DNA of 64,000 nucleotides from Actinomadura violacea (GCF_017573465.1 NZ_JAGEPF010000019.1:1-64000), one strand, 5' to 3'. Shown: positions 7,940 through 16,516, counted from the first letter of the stretch. Numbers and translations are program-made. Notes: generated by a model not told the origin, from the letters alone.

Positions 7940-10620
7940 TGGAGATCCCCGCCGCGACCGAGCGGCGCGAGCTGAGCGCCGACGTGCTGGTGATCGGCGG
8001 CGGCACCGCCGGGACGATGGCCGCGATCACCGCGGCCGAGCACGGCGCGTCCGTGCTGCTGCTGGAGAAGGCGCACGTCCGGCACTCCGGCGCCCTCGCC
8101 ATGGGCATGGACGGCGTGAACAACGCGGTCATCCCGGGCAAGGCGACGCCGGAGGACTACGTCGCCGAGATCACCCGCGCCAACGACGGCATCGTGAACC
8201 AGCGGACCGTCCACCAGACCGCCACGCGCGGGTTCGCGATGGTGAAGCGGCTCGAGAAGTACGGCGTGAAGTTCGAGAAGGACGAGCACGGCGAGTACGC
8301 GGTGCGGCGCGTCCACCGGTCCGGTTCCTACGTGCTGCCGATGCCGGAGGGCAAGGACGTCAAGAAGGTGCTGTACCGGGTGCTGCGGCAGCGGTCCATC
8401 CGGGAGAAGGTGACGATCGAGAACCGCGTGATGCCGGTGCGCGTCCTGACGTCCGGTGGCCGGGCGGTGGGCGCGGTCGGGTTCGACACCCGCGGCGGCG
8501 AGTTCGTCACCGTGTCGGCCGGCGCGGTGATCCTCGCGACCGGCGCGTGCGGACGGCTCGGCCTGCCCGCGTCCGGCTACCTGTACGGGACGTACGAGAA
8601 CCCGACCAACGCGGGCGACGGGTACGCGATGGCCTACCACGCGGGCGCCGAGCTGAGCGGCATCGAGTGCTTCCAGATCAACCCGCTGATCAAGGACTAC
8701 AACGGGCCCGCCTGCGCCTACGTCGCCAACCCGTTCGGCGGCTACCAGGTGAACGCCGAGGGCACCCGGTTCGTCGACTGCGACTACTGGTCCGGGCAGA
8801 TGATGTCCGAGGTCAAACGGGAGATCGACTCGGCGCGCGGGCCGATCTACCTCAAGCTCACGCACCTGCCGGACGAGACGCTGACCGCCCTCGAAGGCAT
8901 CCTGCACAGCACCGAGCGGCCGACCCGCGGCACGTTCCACGCGGGCCGCGGCCACGACTACCGCACCCACGACGTGGAGATGCACATCTCCGAGATCGGG
9001 CTGTGCGGCGGGCACTCGGCGTCCGGCGTCTGGGTCGACGAGAACGCCCGCACGACCGTCCCCGGCCTGTACGCGGCGGGCGACCTCGCGTGCGTGCCGC
9101 ACAACTACATGATCGGCGCGTTCGTGTTCGGCGACCTCGCGGGCGCGCACGCGTCCGCGCATCTCGGCACGCCCGGCGCGCTGCCGGAGGACCAGATCCG
9201 GGCCGCGCACGAGCTGATCTACCGGCCGCTGCGCAACCCCGGCGGCCCGCCGCAGCCGCAGGTCGAGTACAAGCTGCGCCGGTTCGTCAACGACTACGTC
9301 GCGCCGCCGAAGACGCGGACCAGGCTCGACATCGCCGTCGAGACGTTCACGCGGATGGAGACCGAGATCGCCGCGATGGGCGCGCGGACCCCGCACGAGC
9401 TGATGCGCTGCGCCGAGGTCACGTTCATCCGCGACTGCGCCGAGATGGCCGCCCGGTCGTCCCTCACCCGCACCGAGAGCCGCTGGGGCCTCTACCACGA
9501 CCGCGCCGACCTGCCCGAACGCGACGACGCCGAGTGGATGTTCCACCTCAACCTGCGGCGCCGCGACGACGGCGCGATGGAGTTCGTCAAGCGGCCGGTC
9601 GCGCCCTACCTGGTGCCGGTCGAGGAGTTCACCGTCCCGGAGGGCGCCGAGCCGCAGGTGCTCGCCGCGGCGTCCGCCGCGCGGGTCGCGGTCGCGGCCC
9701 GCCCGGCCGCGGGGACCCGTCCGGCGCCCGCGGTCGGACGGTCCCCGCGGCTCCTGGAGCTGCAGCGGCTCGCCGAGACCGAACCGGACGTCGGCGCGGT
9801 CGCCGCCTACCTGTCCGATCCCGACCCGAAGGTGCGGCGCGCCGCCGTCGCCACCCTCACCGAGGTCGCCCCGGACGGCGTCGCCGGCGCCCTCGCCACC
9901 GCGCTCCGCGACTCGCACGGTTCGGTGCGGCACGCCGCCGCGACGGCGCTGCGCGAACTCGTGGAGGTGCTGCCGGCCACCGGGGACGTCCGGGACGCGC
10001 TGAGCGGCGCCCTGGACGTCCCGGACGCGCAGGTGCGGGCCGCGGTCCTGGACGTCCTGCGCGCGCTCCGCCTCGGCGGCACCGGCGTGTTCGCCGGCGC
10101 GCTCGGCGACCCCGACCACCGCGTCCGGCTCCAGGCCGTCCGCGGGCTGGTCGCGCACGACGCGGCGGACGGGGTCGCGCGGGCGGCCGGCGACGCGTCC
10201 CGCGAAGTGCGGATCGCCGTCGCGCACGGGCTCGGCACGATCGGCGACCCGGCGGCGTCCGGTGCCCTCGGCCGCCTCGTCGAGGACGCCGACGACCTCG
10301 TCCGCGCCGCCGCGTTCGAGGCGCTCGCGGGCGTCGGCTGCCCGCCGCCGCTGGACGCCGCGGCGGCCGCGGCGCTGCACTACCCGGCGTGGCAGGTCCG
10401 CGCCGGCGCCGCGCGGGGCCTCGCCGGGGCCGATCCGGAGGCCGCGTCCGTCCCGCTGGTCAAGGCGCTGGACGACCCGCACCTCGACGTCCGCAAGGCC
10501 GCCGTGATCGCGCTGTCGGCGCAGCCGCGCACCGCCGAGACGATCGAGGCGCTGAGCGCGGCCAGGTCCGACCCGGACGCCGACGTCCGCGCCTACGCCC
10601 GCCGGGCCCTCAGCCCCTGA
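7939..10620 (+). CDS. AprA-like/fumarate reductase-type flavoprotein with C-terminal HEAT repeats
   Basis: This 893-residue protein has two parts. Residues 1 to about 560 are an FAD-dependent oxidoreductase: dinucleotide motif GGGTAG (20-25), then SGALAMGMDGVN and TPEDYV, which resemble AprA of adenylylsulfate reductase more than fumarate reductase, and a C-terminal FAD segment VPGLYAAGDLACVPHNYM. Residues about 601-893 hold nine helical repeats with a recurrent VR core (VRRAAVATL, VRHAAATAL, VRAAVLDVL, VRLQAVRGL, VRIAVAHGL, VRAAAFEAL, VRAGAARGL, VRKAAVIAL, VRAYARRAL), a HEAT array probably used for binding a partner. It lacks a signal peptide and is likely cytosolic. It overlaps the ATPase stop, and its 3' end overlaps convergent cobS by 11 bases. 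The electron partner is probably the ferredoxin at 4775. The reaction is unknown; canonical sulfite-forming activity should not be assumed. Confidence 0.85.
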   Translation: MEIPAATERRELSADVLVIGGGTAGTMAAITAAEHGASVLLLEKAHVRHSGALAMGMDGVNNAVIPGKATPEDYVAEITRANDGIVNQRTVHQTATRGFAMVKRLEKYGVKFEKDEHGEYAVRRVHRSGSYVLPMPEGKDVKKVLYRVLRQRSIREKVTIENRVMPVRVLTSGGRAVGAVGFDTRGGEFVTVSAGAVILATGACGRLGLPASGYLYGTYENPTNAGDGYAMAYHAGAELSGIECFQINPLIKDYNGPACAYVANPFGGYQVNAEGTRFVDCDYWSGQMMSEVKREIDSARGPIYLKLTHLPDETLTALEGILHSTERPTRGTFHAGRGHDYRTHDVEMHISEIGLCGGHSASGVWVDENARTTVPGLYAAGDLACVPHNYMIGAFVFGDLAGAHASAHLGTPGALPEDQIRAAHELIYRPLRNPGGPPQPQVEYKLRRFVNDYVAPPKTRTRLDIAVETFTRMETEIAAMGARTPHELMRCAEVTFIRDCAEMAARSSLTRTESRWGLYHDRADLPERDDAEWMFHLNLRRRDDGAMEFVKRPVAPYLVPVEEFTVPEGAEPQVLAAASAARVAVAARPAAGTRPAPAVGRSPRLLELQRLAETEPDVGAVAAYLSDPDPKVRRAAVATLTEVAPDGVAGALATALRDSHGSVRHAAATALRELVEVLPATGDVRDALSGALDVPDAQVRAAVLDVLRALRLGGTGVFAGALGDPDHRVRLQAVRGLVAHDAADGVARAAGDASREVRIAVAHGLGTIGDPAASGALGRLVEDADDLVRAAAFEALAGVGCPPPLDAAAAAALHYPAWQVRAGAARGLAGADPEAASVPLVKALDDPHLDVRKAAVIALSAQPRTAETIEALSAARSDPDADVRAYARRALSP

Positions 10621-11380
10621 CGGCCGCCAGGGCGAGGAGGGCGGCGGTCGTGGCGATCTCCACGAGCGCGCCGAGGACGTCGCCGGTGACGCCGCCGAGC
10701 CGCCGGACGGCGTGCCGGAGCATCAGCAGCGCGGCGGCCACGCCGATCGCGACCGCCGCGAGCCCGTGCAGGGCGCCGCCGAGGCCGCCGGACGCCGCTC
10801 CGGCGGCCCCGGCGGCGGCCAGGACCGCCGCGGTCGCGACGAGCGCGCCGCGCGCCGGGACGGTGCCCGCGACCAGCGCCCCGAGCCCGCCCGGGCGGGC
10901 CGCCGGGACGCCCTCCCGGCACGCCCACGGCAGCGCCAGCCGGCCCGTCACCCCGGCGATCAGCGCGGCGACCGCGGCGTGCGGCGCCGACGCCAGCGCC
11001 GCGACCTGGACCAGCACGACGAGCAGCAGCGTCACCACGCCGAACGGGCCGATGTCCGACCGCTTCATGATCGCGAGCGCGTCGGCGGCGGGCCGGCCGC
11101 TGCCCAGGCCGTCGGCGAGGTCGGCGAGGCCGTCCAGGTGCAGCGCGCGGGTGAGCACCGCCGCCGCACCGACCGCGAGCGCGGCGGCGAGCAGCCCGGA
11201 CAGGTCCAGTGCCTCGCCCAGCAGCAGCACGAGCGCCGCCGCCCCGCCGGTGATCAGACCGACGAGCGGCGCCGCCAGCATCGCCGCGCGGCCCGTGTCC
11301 CGGCCCACCTCGGGCGTGCGCAGCGGCACGATCGTCAGCAGCGTCACGGCCAGCCGCAGCCCAGCCCCGGCGGCCCTCAC
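10610..11380 (-). CDS. cobS: Adenosylcobinamide-GDP ribazoletransferase
   Basis: This 256-residue integral membrane enzyme performs the last assembly step of cobalamin, joining alpha-ribazole to adenosylcobinamide-GDP. The family signatures ALHLDGLADLADGLGSG and MKRSDIGPFGVVTL (metal and substrate site) are present, and the rest is Ala/Leu/Val membrane helix. The GTG at 11380 overlaps the cobU stop (GTGA), so the two genes are translationally coupled. The frame stays open far upstream, but the coupled start gives a normal length. Confidence 0.93.
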   Translation of the reverse strand: MRAAGAGLRLAVTLLTIVPLRTPEVGRDTGRAAMLAAPLVGLITGGAAALVLLLGEALDLSGLLAAALAVGAAAVLTRALHLDGLADLADGLGSGRPAADALAIMKRSDIGPFGVVTLLLVVLVQVAALASAPHAAVAALIAGVTGRLALPWACREGVPAARPGGLGALVAGTVPARGALVATAAVLAAAGAAGAASGGLGGALHGLAAVAIGVAAALLMLRHAVRRLGGVTGDVLGALVEIATTAALLALAAVRG

Positions 11381-12321
11381 GGCAGCTCCGCGACGCGGCC
11401 CGCCACCACCAGCGCCGCCTCCTCCGACTCGGCGGCGAGCCGCTGGTTGACCAGCCCGAGCATGTCGCGGAACGCCCGCCCCGACGGCGTCGCCGGCACC
11501 AGCGACAGCCCCACCTCGTCCGACACCGCGACCACCCGCGCCGCGGTGCCGCGCCACGCCTCGACCAGCGCGTCCAGGGCGGGCAGCACGCGCGGCGGGT
11601 CGTCCCAGGCGCCCGCCTCGTCCATCGCCGCGGCCAGCCACGTCCCGATCCCGTCGACCAGGACGGCCCCGGACGCCGATGCCAGCACGTCCGCCAGATC
11701 GGTCGTCTCGGCCGTCCGCCACCAGGCCGGACGGCGGTGCCGGTGCGCCTCGACCCGCGCGCTCCACTCCGGGTCGTCGTCGCGGACCGGGCCCGTCGCC
11801 ACGTAGAGGACGTCGGGGGAGCCCGCGAGCCGCAGCTCGGCCTCCGCCGACTTGCCCGACCGCGAGCCGCCCAGGAGCAGTGTCCGGAACGGGCCGTCCT
11901 GCGGCAGCAGCCAGAACGACATGCGCCGTTCCAGCTCCGCCGTGGACGTCATCCGATGGTCCACGTGGACGGCGATGACGCGCGTTCCGGCCGTCACAGC
12001 GCCGGCACGGCGCAGGTGACCGAGATGTTCGGGGGAGCCCGCCAGGTCGAGAAGGACGGCGTCGTATCCCACGCCGGGCACGGGTTCCGGCTTGGCGCCC
12101 GGCCCGGACGCCATCAGCGCCCGGCCCCCGCCGGGAGCCGTCACGTCGCGCCCGCCCGGGACCTCCGTGAACGGAAGATCGTCCACGGGAACGCCGTCGA
12201 GGAGCACATTGGCCGGTTCGTGCCGCACCCCGGCGGCGCGGAGCCGCCCGCAGGACGCGCAGCGGCAGCCGTCCGCGGGCCAGCCGCCCGGCGCGGCGAT
12301 ACCGCGGAGTTCGATGTCCAT
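11377..12321 (-). CDS. cobU: Bifunctional adenosylcobinamide kinase/guanylyltransferase with N-terminal extension
   Basis: This 314-residue protein carries CobU in its C-terminal half: P-loop LLLGGSRSGKSAEAE (about 146-160), VLYVATGP and the SDEVGLSLVP segment. It phosphorylates adenosylcobinamide and then transfers GMP to it. The first 140 residues are extra: they hold a CRCASCG cysteine motif near residues 19-25 and a region (YDAVLLDLAGSPEHLGHLRR) that looks like a remnant of the metallo-hydrolase-like domain fused to CobU in other actinomycetes. The fused domain looks shortened and I see no complete metal site in it. Its stop overlaps the cobS start. Confidence 0.9.
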   Translation of the reverse strand: MDIELRGIAAPGGWPADGCRCASCGRLRAAGVRHEPANVLLDGVPVDDLPFTEVPGGRDVTAPGGGRALMASGPGAKPEPVPGVGYDAVLLDLAGSPEHLGHLRRAGAVTAGTRVIAVHVDHRMTSTAELERRMSFWLLPQDGPFRTLLLGGSRSGKSAEAELRLAGSPDVLYVATGPVRDDDPEWSARVEAHRHRRPAWWRTAETTDLADVLASASGAVLVDGIGTWLAAAMDEAGAWDDPPRVLPALDALVEAWRGTAARVVAVSDEVGLSLVPATPSGRAFRDMLGLVNQRLAAESEEAALVVAGRVAELP

Positions 12322-12402
12322 AACGGTCCGAAACTCTACGGGCCCGCCTGTATACGCTCACCTGGAAGGATCACCACCTCCCGGCAGAAGGAGAGACCCC
12401 CG

Positions 12403-13296
12403 GTGGGCAACCCCCCGACCCCGCCCTGGCCCGGCCAGGGGCCGCAGCCGCCCTACGGACCCCCTCCCGTGCCGCCGAACGCCCCCGGCCCCATGCCGCC
12501 GGGCGCCATGCCACCGGGCGCCGGCGCGATGCCGCCCGGCGCGCAGCCCTGGCAGCCCGGCCCGCCGCCCCCGCCCCGCCGCGGCCCCGGCCTGCTGATC
12601 GCGCTGATCGGCGGCGGCCTGGCGGTGGTCCTCGTCGCGGTCGCGGCCGTCGTCCTGCTCACCCGGGGCAAGGACGGCGGGGACGGCGGCGGATCGGACG
12701 GCACGAGCCTGCAGGCCGGCAAGATCGCCGGCGGCGCGGAGGCGGTCCCGAACCCCGACGGAAGCCTCACCATGGCCAGGCCCGGCGTCACGTCCCCGGT
12801 CGTCGACATCTACGAGGACTTCTCCTGCCCGCCCTGCGGCAACTTCGACCGGAGCAACGACCCGATGCTCAAGCAGGTGGCCGTGGCGGGCGAGGCCAAG
12901 GTCGTGTTCCACCCGATGGTCATCTTCGGCGCGGGCCGCGAGCCGCAGCACGGCAACTCGGTGCGGGCCGCGTCCGCGCTGCGCTGCGTCCGCGAGGGGG
13001 CGCGCTGGCTGTCCTACCAGGACGCCCTGTACGCGCACCAGCCGTCCGAGAGCACCGAGGGATACGCCACCTCGGACCTGCTCGCCTGGGCCGCGCCGCT
13101 CGGCCTCACCGGGGACGACTTCAAGAAGTGCGTCAGCGGCCGGCGGTACGCCTCGGACGTGGCGAGCGTCAGCCAGTCCTACATCTCGTCCGGGATCCAG
13201 GGGACGCCGTCCGTGCGCGTGAACGGCAGGCTGCTCGCCTCGTCCGACGTCCAGACCCCGGACGCCCTGCGGCGCGCCATCGAGGCCGCCTCCTGA
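12403..13296 (+). CDS. Membrane-anchored DsbA-like thioredoxin-fold protein
   Basis: This 297-residue protein begins at GTG 12403, with AGGAGAG about 7 bases upstream. Residues 1-60 are Pro/Gly-rich and cytoplasmic. Residues 63-87 form one transmembrane helix. A Gly/Asp-rich spacer leads to an extracytoplasmic DsbA/thioredoxin-like domain with active site CPPC at 142-145 (EDFSCPPCGNF) and a cis-proline region GIQGTPSVRVNG. It probably makes or rearranges disulfides in exported proteins. It is divergent from cobU. The partner oxidase is not in the window. Confidence 0.9.
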   Translation: MGNPPTPPWPGQGPQPPYGPPPVPPNAPGPMPPGAMPPGAGAMPPGAQPWQPGPPPPPRRGPGLLIALIGGGLAVVLVAVAAVVLLTRGKDGGDGGGSDGTSLQAGKIAGGAEAVPNPDGSLTMARPGVTSPVVDIYEDFSCPPCGNFDRSNDPMLKQVAVAGEAKVVFHPMVIFGAGREPQHGNSVRAASALRCVREGARWLSYQDALYAHQPSESTEGYATSDLLAWAAPLGLTGDDFKKCVSGRRYASDVASVSQSYISSGIQGTPSVRVNGRLLASSDVQTPDALRRAIEAAS

Positions 13297-13339
13297 CCGG
13301 AACGGCTAGTCTCACCCGCGACGAGGGAGGTCGAGCGCG

Positions 13340-13537
13340 ATGGCGTGGAGCTGGCGTTTGGAGAAGGCCGACGGCGGGACGGTCGGCACGTCCGAGGAGA
13401 CCTTCTCCACCCAGTCGGACGCGGAGAGCTGGCTGGGCGAGAACTGGCGGGGCCTGCGCACCGGTGAGGTCGACAAGGTGACGCTGCTGGACGGCGAGAC
13501 CGTCGTCTACGGGATGAGCCTGCAAGACCCGGAGTGA
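13340..13537 (+). CDS. Small conserved hypothetical protein
   Basis: This 65-residue acidic protein (MAWSWRLEKADGG...) has no signal peptide, cysteine or membrane segment. GGGAGG lies 11 bases before the ATG. Small proteins of this appearance, with a WLGENW core and a closing YGMSL, are common in actinomycetes, but I know no function. It lies 43 bases after the DsbA-like gene and ends at a strong palindromic terminator. Confidence 0.75.
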   Translation: MAWSWRLEKADGGTVGTSEETFSTQSDAESWLGENWRGLRTGEVDKVTLLDGETVVYGMSLQDPE

Positions 13538-13564
13538 CGCGGGCCCGCCCGGCAGGGGCGGGAC

Positions 13565-13598
13565 GCGCGCCGGAGGGGCGGCCGCCCCTCCGGCGCGC
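13565..13598. terminator. Bidirectional terminator, 34-base perfect palindrome
   Basis: Arms of 17 bases (13565-13581 and 13582-13598) pair perfectly, centred on the GG/CC step of GGGGCGG/CCGCCCC. It sits between the small gene ending at 13537 on the plus strand and the aldo/keto reductase ending at 13605 on the minus strand, so it can serve both. Confidence 0.8.
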
Positions 13599-13604
13599 CC
13601 CGGC

Positions 13605-14606
13605 TCACGGGCGGGTGCGCGGGCTGACGGTCTTGGCGGCGTCGCGGATCACGGCGTCGCCGAGCACGTCGTCGATGCGCTTCAGCACGTCCGCGTCCAG
13701 TTTCACCCCGGCCGCCCTGACGTTGTCGGCGACCTGCTCCGGACGCGACGCGCCGACGATCGCGGCCGACACGTTCGGGTTCTGCAGCGTCCACGCGATC
13801 GCCAGCTGCGCCATCGACAGCCCGAGGTCGTCGGCGATCGGCTTCAGGTTCTGCACGCGGGTCAGCAGGTCGTCGTTCAGGTAGCGCCTGATCATGTCGG
13901 CGCCGCCCTTGTCGTCGGTGGCGCGCGACCCCTCCGGCAGCGGCTGGCCCGGCTTGTACTTGCCGGTCAGCACGCCCTGCGCGATCGGCGACCAGACGAT
14001 CTGGCCGATCCCCTCGCGCTCGGACAGCGGGACGACCTCCTCCTCGATGACCCGCCACAGCATCGAGTACTGCGGCTGGCTCGAGACGATCCGGTCGAAG
14101 CCCATCTCATCGGCGATCTTGAGGGCGCGCTCGATCTCCTCGGCGCGCCACTCCGACACGCCGACGTACAGCACCTTGCCCTGCCGGACGAGGTCGTCGA
14201 ACGCGCGGAGGGTCTCCTCCAGCGGCGTCTCGTTGTCGAACCGGTGGGCCTGGTAGAGGTCCACGTAGTCGGTGCCGAGGCGGCGCAGCGAGCCGTTGAC
14301 CGACTCCATGATGTGCTTGCGGGACAGGCCCCGGTCGTTCGGGCCGGGCCCGGTGGGCCAGTAGACCTTCGTGAAGATCTCCAGCCCCTCGCGGCGCTGC
14401 CCCTTGAGCGCCCGTCCGAGGACCTCCTCGGCGCGCGTCCCGGCGTAGACGTCCGCGGTGTCGAAGGTGGTGATCCCCTCGTCGAGGGCCGCCCGCACGC
14501 ACGCGCGCGCCGCGTCCTCCTCGACCTGGGAGCCGTGGGTGAGCCAGTTGCCGTACGCGATCTCGCTGATCTTCAGACCGCTCCGGCCCAGGTATCGGAA
14601 CTCCAT
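13605..14606 (-). CDS. Aldo/keto reductase (YghZ/Kv-beta-like)
   Basis: This 333-residue NADPH-dependent reductase has a TIM-barrel fold. It starts MEFRYLGRSGLKISEIAYGNW; the catalytic Tyr is in DTADVYAGTRAEEVLG and the Lys in IFTKVYW. The segment YVDLYQAHRFDNETPLEE and the cofactor loop AIVGASRPEQVADN are standard. The asparagine-tryptophan pattern places it near YghZ and potassium-channel beta-subunit-like proteins. It is monocistronic by position. Its substrate cannot be read from sequence. Confidence 0.93.
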   Translation of the reverse strand: MEFRYLGRSGLKISEIAYGNWLTHGSQVEEDAARACVRAALDEGITTFDTADVYAGTRAEEVLGRALKGQRREGLEIFTKVYWPTGPGPNDRGLSRKHIMESVNGSLRRLGTDYVDLYQAHRFDNETPLEETLRAFDDLVRQGKVLYVGVSEWRAEEIERALKIADEMGFDRIVSSQPQYSMLWRVIEEEVVPLSEREGIGQIVWSPIAQGVLTGKYKPGQPLPEGSRATDDKGGADMIRRYLNDDLLTRVQNLKPIADDLGLSMAQLAIAWTLQNPNVSAAIVGASRPEQVADNVRAAGVKLDADVLKRIDDVLGDAVIRDAAKTVSPRTRP

Positions 14607-14717
14607 GCCCCCGACCCTAGCCCCGCGGAGATCACCGCCGGTGCGGCCGGGCGCCCCGCACGGGAACGGTCCAGGCGCGCCGGAACCGGCCGGACGCGCC
14701 GGGACGAGCCCGGACCG

Positions 14718-15299
14718 TCAGATCCTGTCCTTCTCGCCGATCTTCACCTGCGGGCCCGGCACGCGCAGCCGGCGGATCTGCATGGCGCGCATCGCCGCGT
14801 ACAGCCCGACGCCCTTGGTGTCCTCGTCCGGGTGCCGCTCGGCGGCGAGTTTCTTGACGCCCCGGCTCAGCAGCAGCCCCTCGCCGAACACCACGACCAG
14901 CAGCAGCGGCGGCGCGAACAGCACCAGCAGCTTGGCCGCCGGGATCGGCAGCAGGCTCAGCAGCACGATCGCGAACATCGCGTACATCAGGTACGAGCCG
15001 ACGGTGCGGCGCGCGTCGACGTAGTTGCGCGCGAGCCGCCGGACGGGGCCCTTGTCGCGCTTGAGGAGGTACTTCTCCTCGCCCCTGGCCATGCCGGCGC
15101 GCGCCCGCTCGCGCTCCGTCGACTGCCGCGCCCGCACCTTCTTGTAGGCCTCCTTGCGGGTGGCCGGTGCGGTGATCGGCTGACGGCGGCGCTTCTCGGA
15201 CTCGCTCCGCTTCGGCGTGGGCCGCCCCTTGCCTCCCTGCTTCGGCGTTACTACCTGAGGAGGATTCGGCGGGGCTTCCGGGGTACGACGCTTGAACAC
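14718..15299 (-). CDS. DUF3043 membrane protein
   Basis: This 193-residue protein has a strongly basic N-terminus containing KGRPTPKRSESEKRRRQP, the hallmark of DUF3043. Two adjacent hydrophobic segments (about residues 101-145, including YLMYAMFAIVLLSLLP and LLLVVVFGEGLLL) follow, and a cytoplasmic basic tail. Function is unknown; the family is restricted to actinobacteria. It is divergent from pspA, with a 12-base palindrome in the shared upstream region. Confidence 0.88.
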   Translation of the reverse strand: MFKRRTPEAPPNPPQVVTPKQGGKGRPTPKRSESEKRRRQPITAPATRKEAYKKVRARQSTERERARAGMARGEEKYLLKRDKGPVRRLARNYVDARRTVGSYLMYAMFAIVLLSLLPIPAAKLLVLFAPPLLLVVVFGEGLLLSRGVKKLAAERHPDEDTKGVGLYAAMRAMQIRRLRVPGPQVKIGEKDRI

Positions 15300-15338
15300 G
15301 GGGTCAGCCTACCGGCTGCGAACATCGTGGCTGCCTCG

Positions 15339-15350
15339 CGCGTTAACGCG
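15339..15350. promoter_or_regulatory. 12-base palindrome between DUF3043 gene and pspA
   Basis: CGCGTTAACGCG is a perfect palindrome in the 132-base divergent region. It lies 40 bases before the DUF3043 start and 81 before the pspA start, where an operator would be expected. It does not look like the mycobacterial ClgR box. Which regulator binds, if any, is unknown. Confidence 0.35.
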
Positions 15351-15431
15351 TAGGGTGATAAGAACCCCAGCAGTGGTCATTGAGCCCAGTATGCGACTGA
15401 GGCGACAGCACGAAGGGACCGGCGCCGCGCG

Positions 15432-16241
15432 ATGAGCGTGATGAAAAGAATGTCGATGATCTTCAAGGCCAAGGCCAACAAGGCCCTGGACCGGGCCGAG
15501 GATCCTCGCGAGACGCTCGACTACTCCTACCAGCGCCAGCTGGAGATGCTGCAGAAGGTCCGTCGGGGGGTCGCCGACGTCGCCACCTCGCGCAAGCGTC
15601 TCGAGCTGCAGATCAACCAGCTCGAGCAGCAGCAGAACAAGCTGACCGACCAGGGCAAGAAGGCGCTGCAGGTCGGCCGCGAGGACCTCGCCCGCGAGGC
15701 GCTGACCCGCCGGTCCGGGCTGGACTCCCAGCTCAACGACCTGCGCGCGCAGTACCAGCAGCTGCAGGGCGAGGAGGAGAAGCTCACGCTCGCCTCCCAG
15801 CGGCTGCAGGCCAAGGTCGACTCCTTCCGCACCCGCAAGGAGACGATCAAGGCGACGTACACCGCCGCCGAGGCGCAGACCAAGATCAACGAGGCGTTCT
15901 CCGGCATCTCCGAGGAGATGGGCGACGTCGGCCTGGCGATCCAGCGCGCCGAGGAGAAGACCGAGAACATGAAGGCGCGCGCCGGCGCCATCGACGAGCT
16001 GCTCGCCTCCGGCGCGCTCGAGGACTTCTCCGGCCCCCGCGACGACATCCAGGCCGAGCTCGACCGGATGGGCTCCGGTCCCGGCGTCGACCTCGAGCTG
16101 GAGCGGCTGAAGGCCGAACTCGGCCAGGGCCCCGCGCCCAAGGAGCTGAACCAGGGCTCGCCGACCGCGCAGCCGCAGCAGCAGCAGCACGACACCCCGC
16201 AGCAGGCCCCGTGGCCGCAGCAGCCCGGGGGTGCGCAGTGA
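15432..16241 (+). CDS. pspA: PspA/IM30-family membrane stress protein
   Basis: This 269-residue ESCRT-III-like protein binds and protects the inner face of the membrane under stress. Residues 1-220 are nearly continuous coiled coil with the N-terminal amphipathic start MKRMSMIFKAKANKALDRAEDP. The C-terminal 45 residues are Gln/Pro-rich (AQPQQQQHDTPQQAPWPQQP) and probably disordered, longer than in E. coli PspA. There is no good Shine-Dalgarno at ATG 15432; an ATG nine bases on is possible. Its last bases overlap the pspAA start. Confidence 0.94.
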   Translation: MSVMKRMSMIFKAKANKALDRAEDPRETLDYSYQRQLEMLQKVRRGVADVATSRKRLELQINQLEQQQNKLTDQGKKALQVGREDLAREALTRRSGLDSQLNDLRAQYQQLQGEEEKLTLASQRLQAKVDSFRTRKETIKATYTAAEAQTKINEAFSGISEEMGDVGLAIQRAEEKTENMKARAGAIDELLASGALEDFSGPRDDIQAELDRMGSGPGVDLELERLKAELGQGPAPKELNQGSPTAQPQQQQHDTPQQAPWPQQPGGAQ

Positions 16242-16516
16242 TCGTCCGCCTGATGGGCGAGGGGCAGCTGGACGTCGCCGACGGCGACCTGGCCGCGCTC
16301 AACTCCCTCGACGGCGAGCTCGAGTCGGCCATCGAGGCCGGCGACGAGACGGCGTTCCGCGCCGCCCTGCACGCCCTGCTGGAGAGCGTGCGCAAGGTCG
16401 GCAAGCCGCTGCCGGCCGACAGCCTGGCCCCCTCGGAGCTGATCCTGCCGCCGGCGGACGCGGCGATCGACGAGGTCAAGGCCATGCTCGGCGACGAGGG
16501 GCTGATCCCGGACTAG
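16238..16516 (+). CDS. pspAA: PspA-associated protein PspAA
   Basis: This 92-residue protein begins at GTG 16238, overlapping the pspA stop (GTGA). It starts VIVRLMGEGQLDVADGDLAALNSLD and ends EVKAMLGDEGLIPD, matching the small partner found next to PspA in actinomycetes. It is acidic and soluble, with no catalytic motif. Position and coupling suggest it modulates PspA assembly. A hairpin terminator follows at once. Confidence 0.88.
   Translation: MIVRLMGEGQLDVADGDLAALNSLDGELESAIEAGDETAFRAALHALLESVRKVGKPLPADSLAPSELILPPADAAIDEVKAMLGDEGLIPD

Noticed and set aside
7264..10482. Minus-strand frame of about 1070 codons over the ATPase and flavoprotein
   Set aside because: Antisense shadow; the plus-strand genes have intact motifs and coupled starts.
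7939..10620. Naming the flavoprotein aprA, frdA or sdhA
   Set aside because: Motifs favour AprA-like ancestry, but there is no dissimilatory sulfur context and the HEAT extension is foreign to all three, so no symbol is justified.
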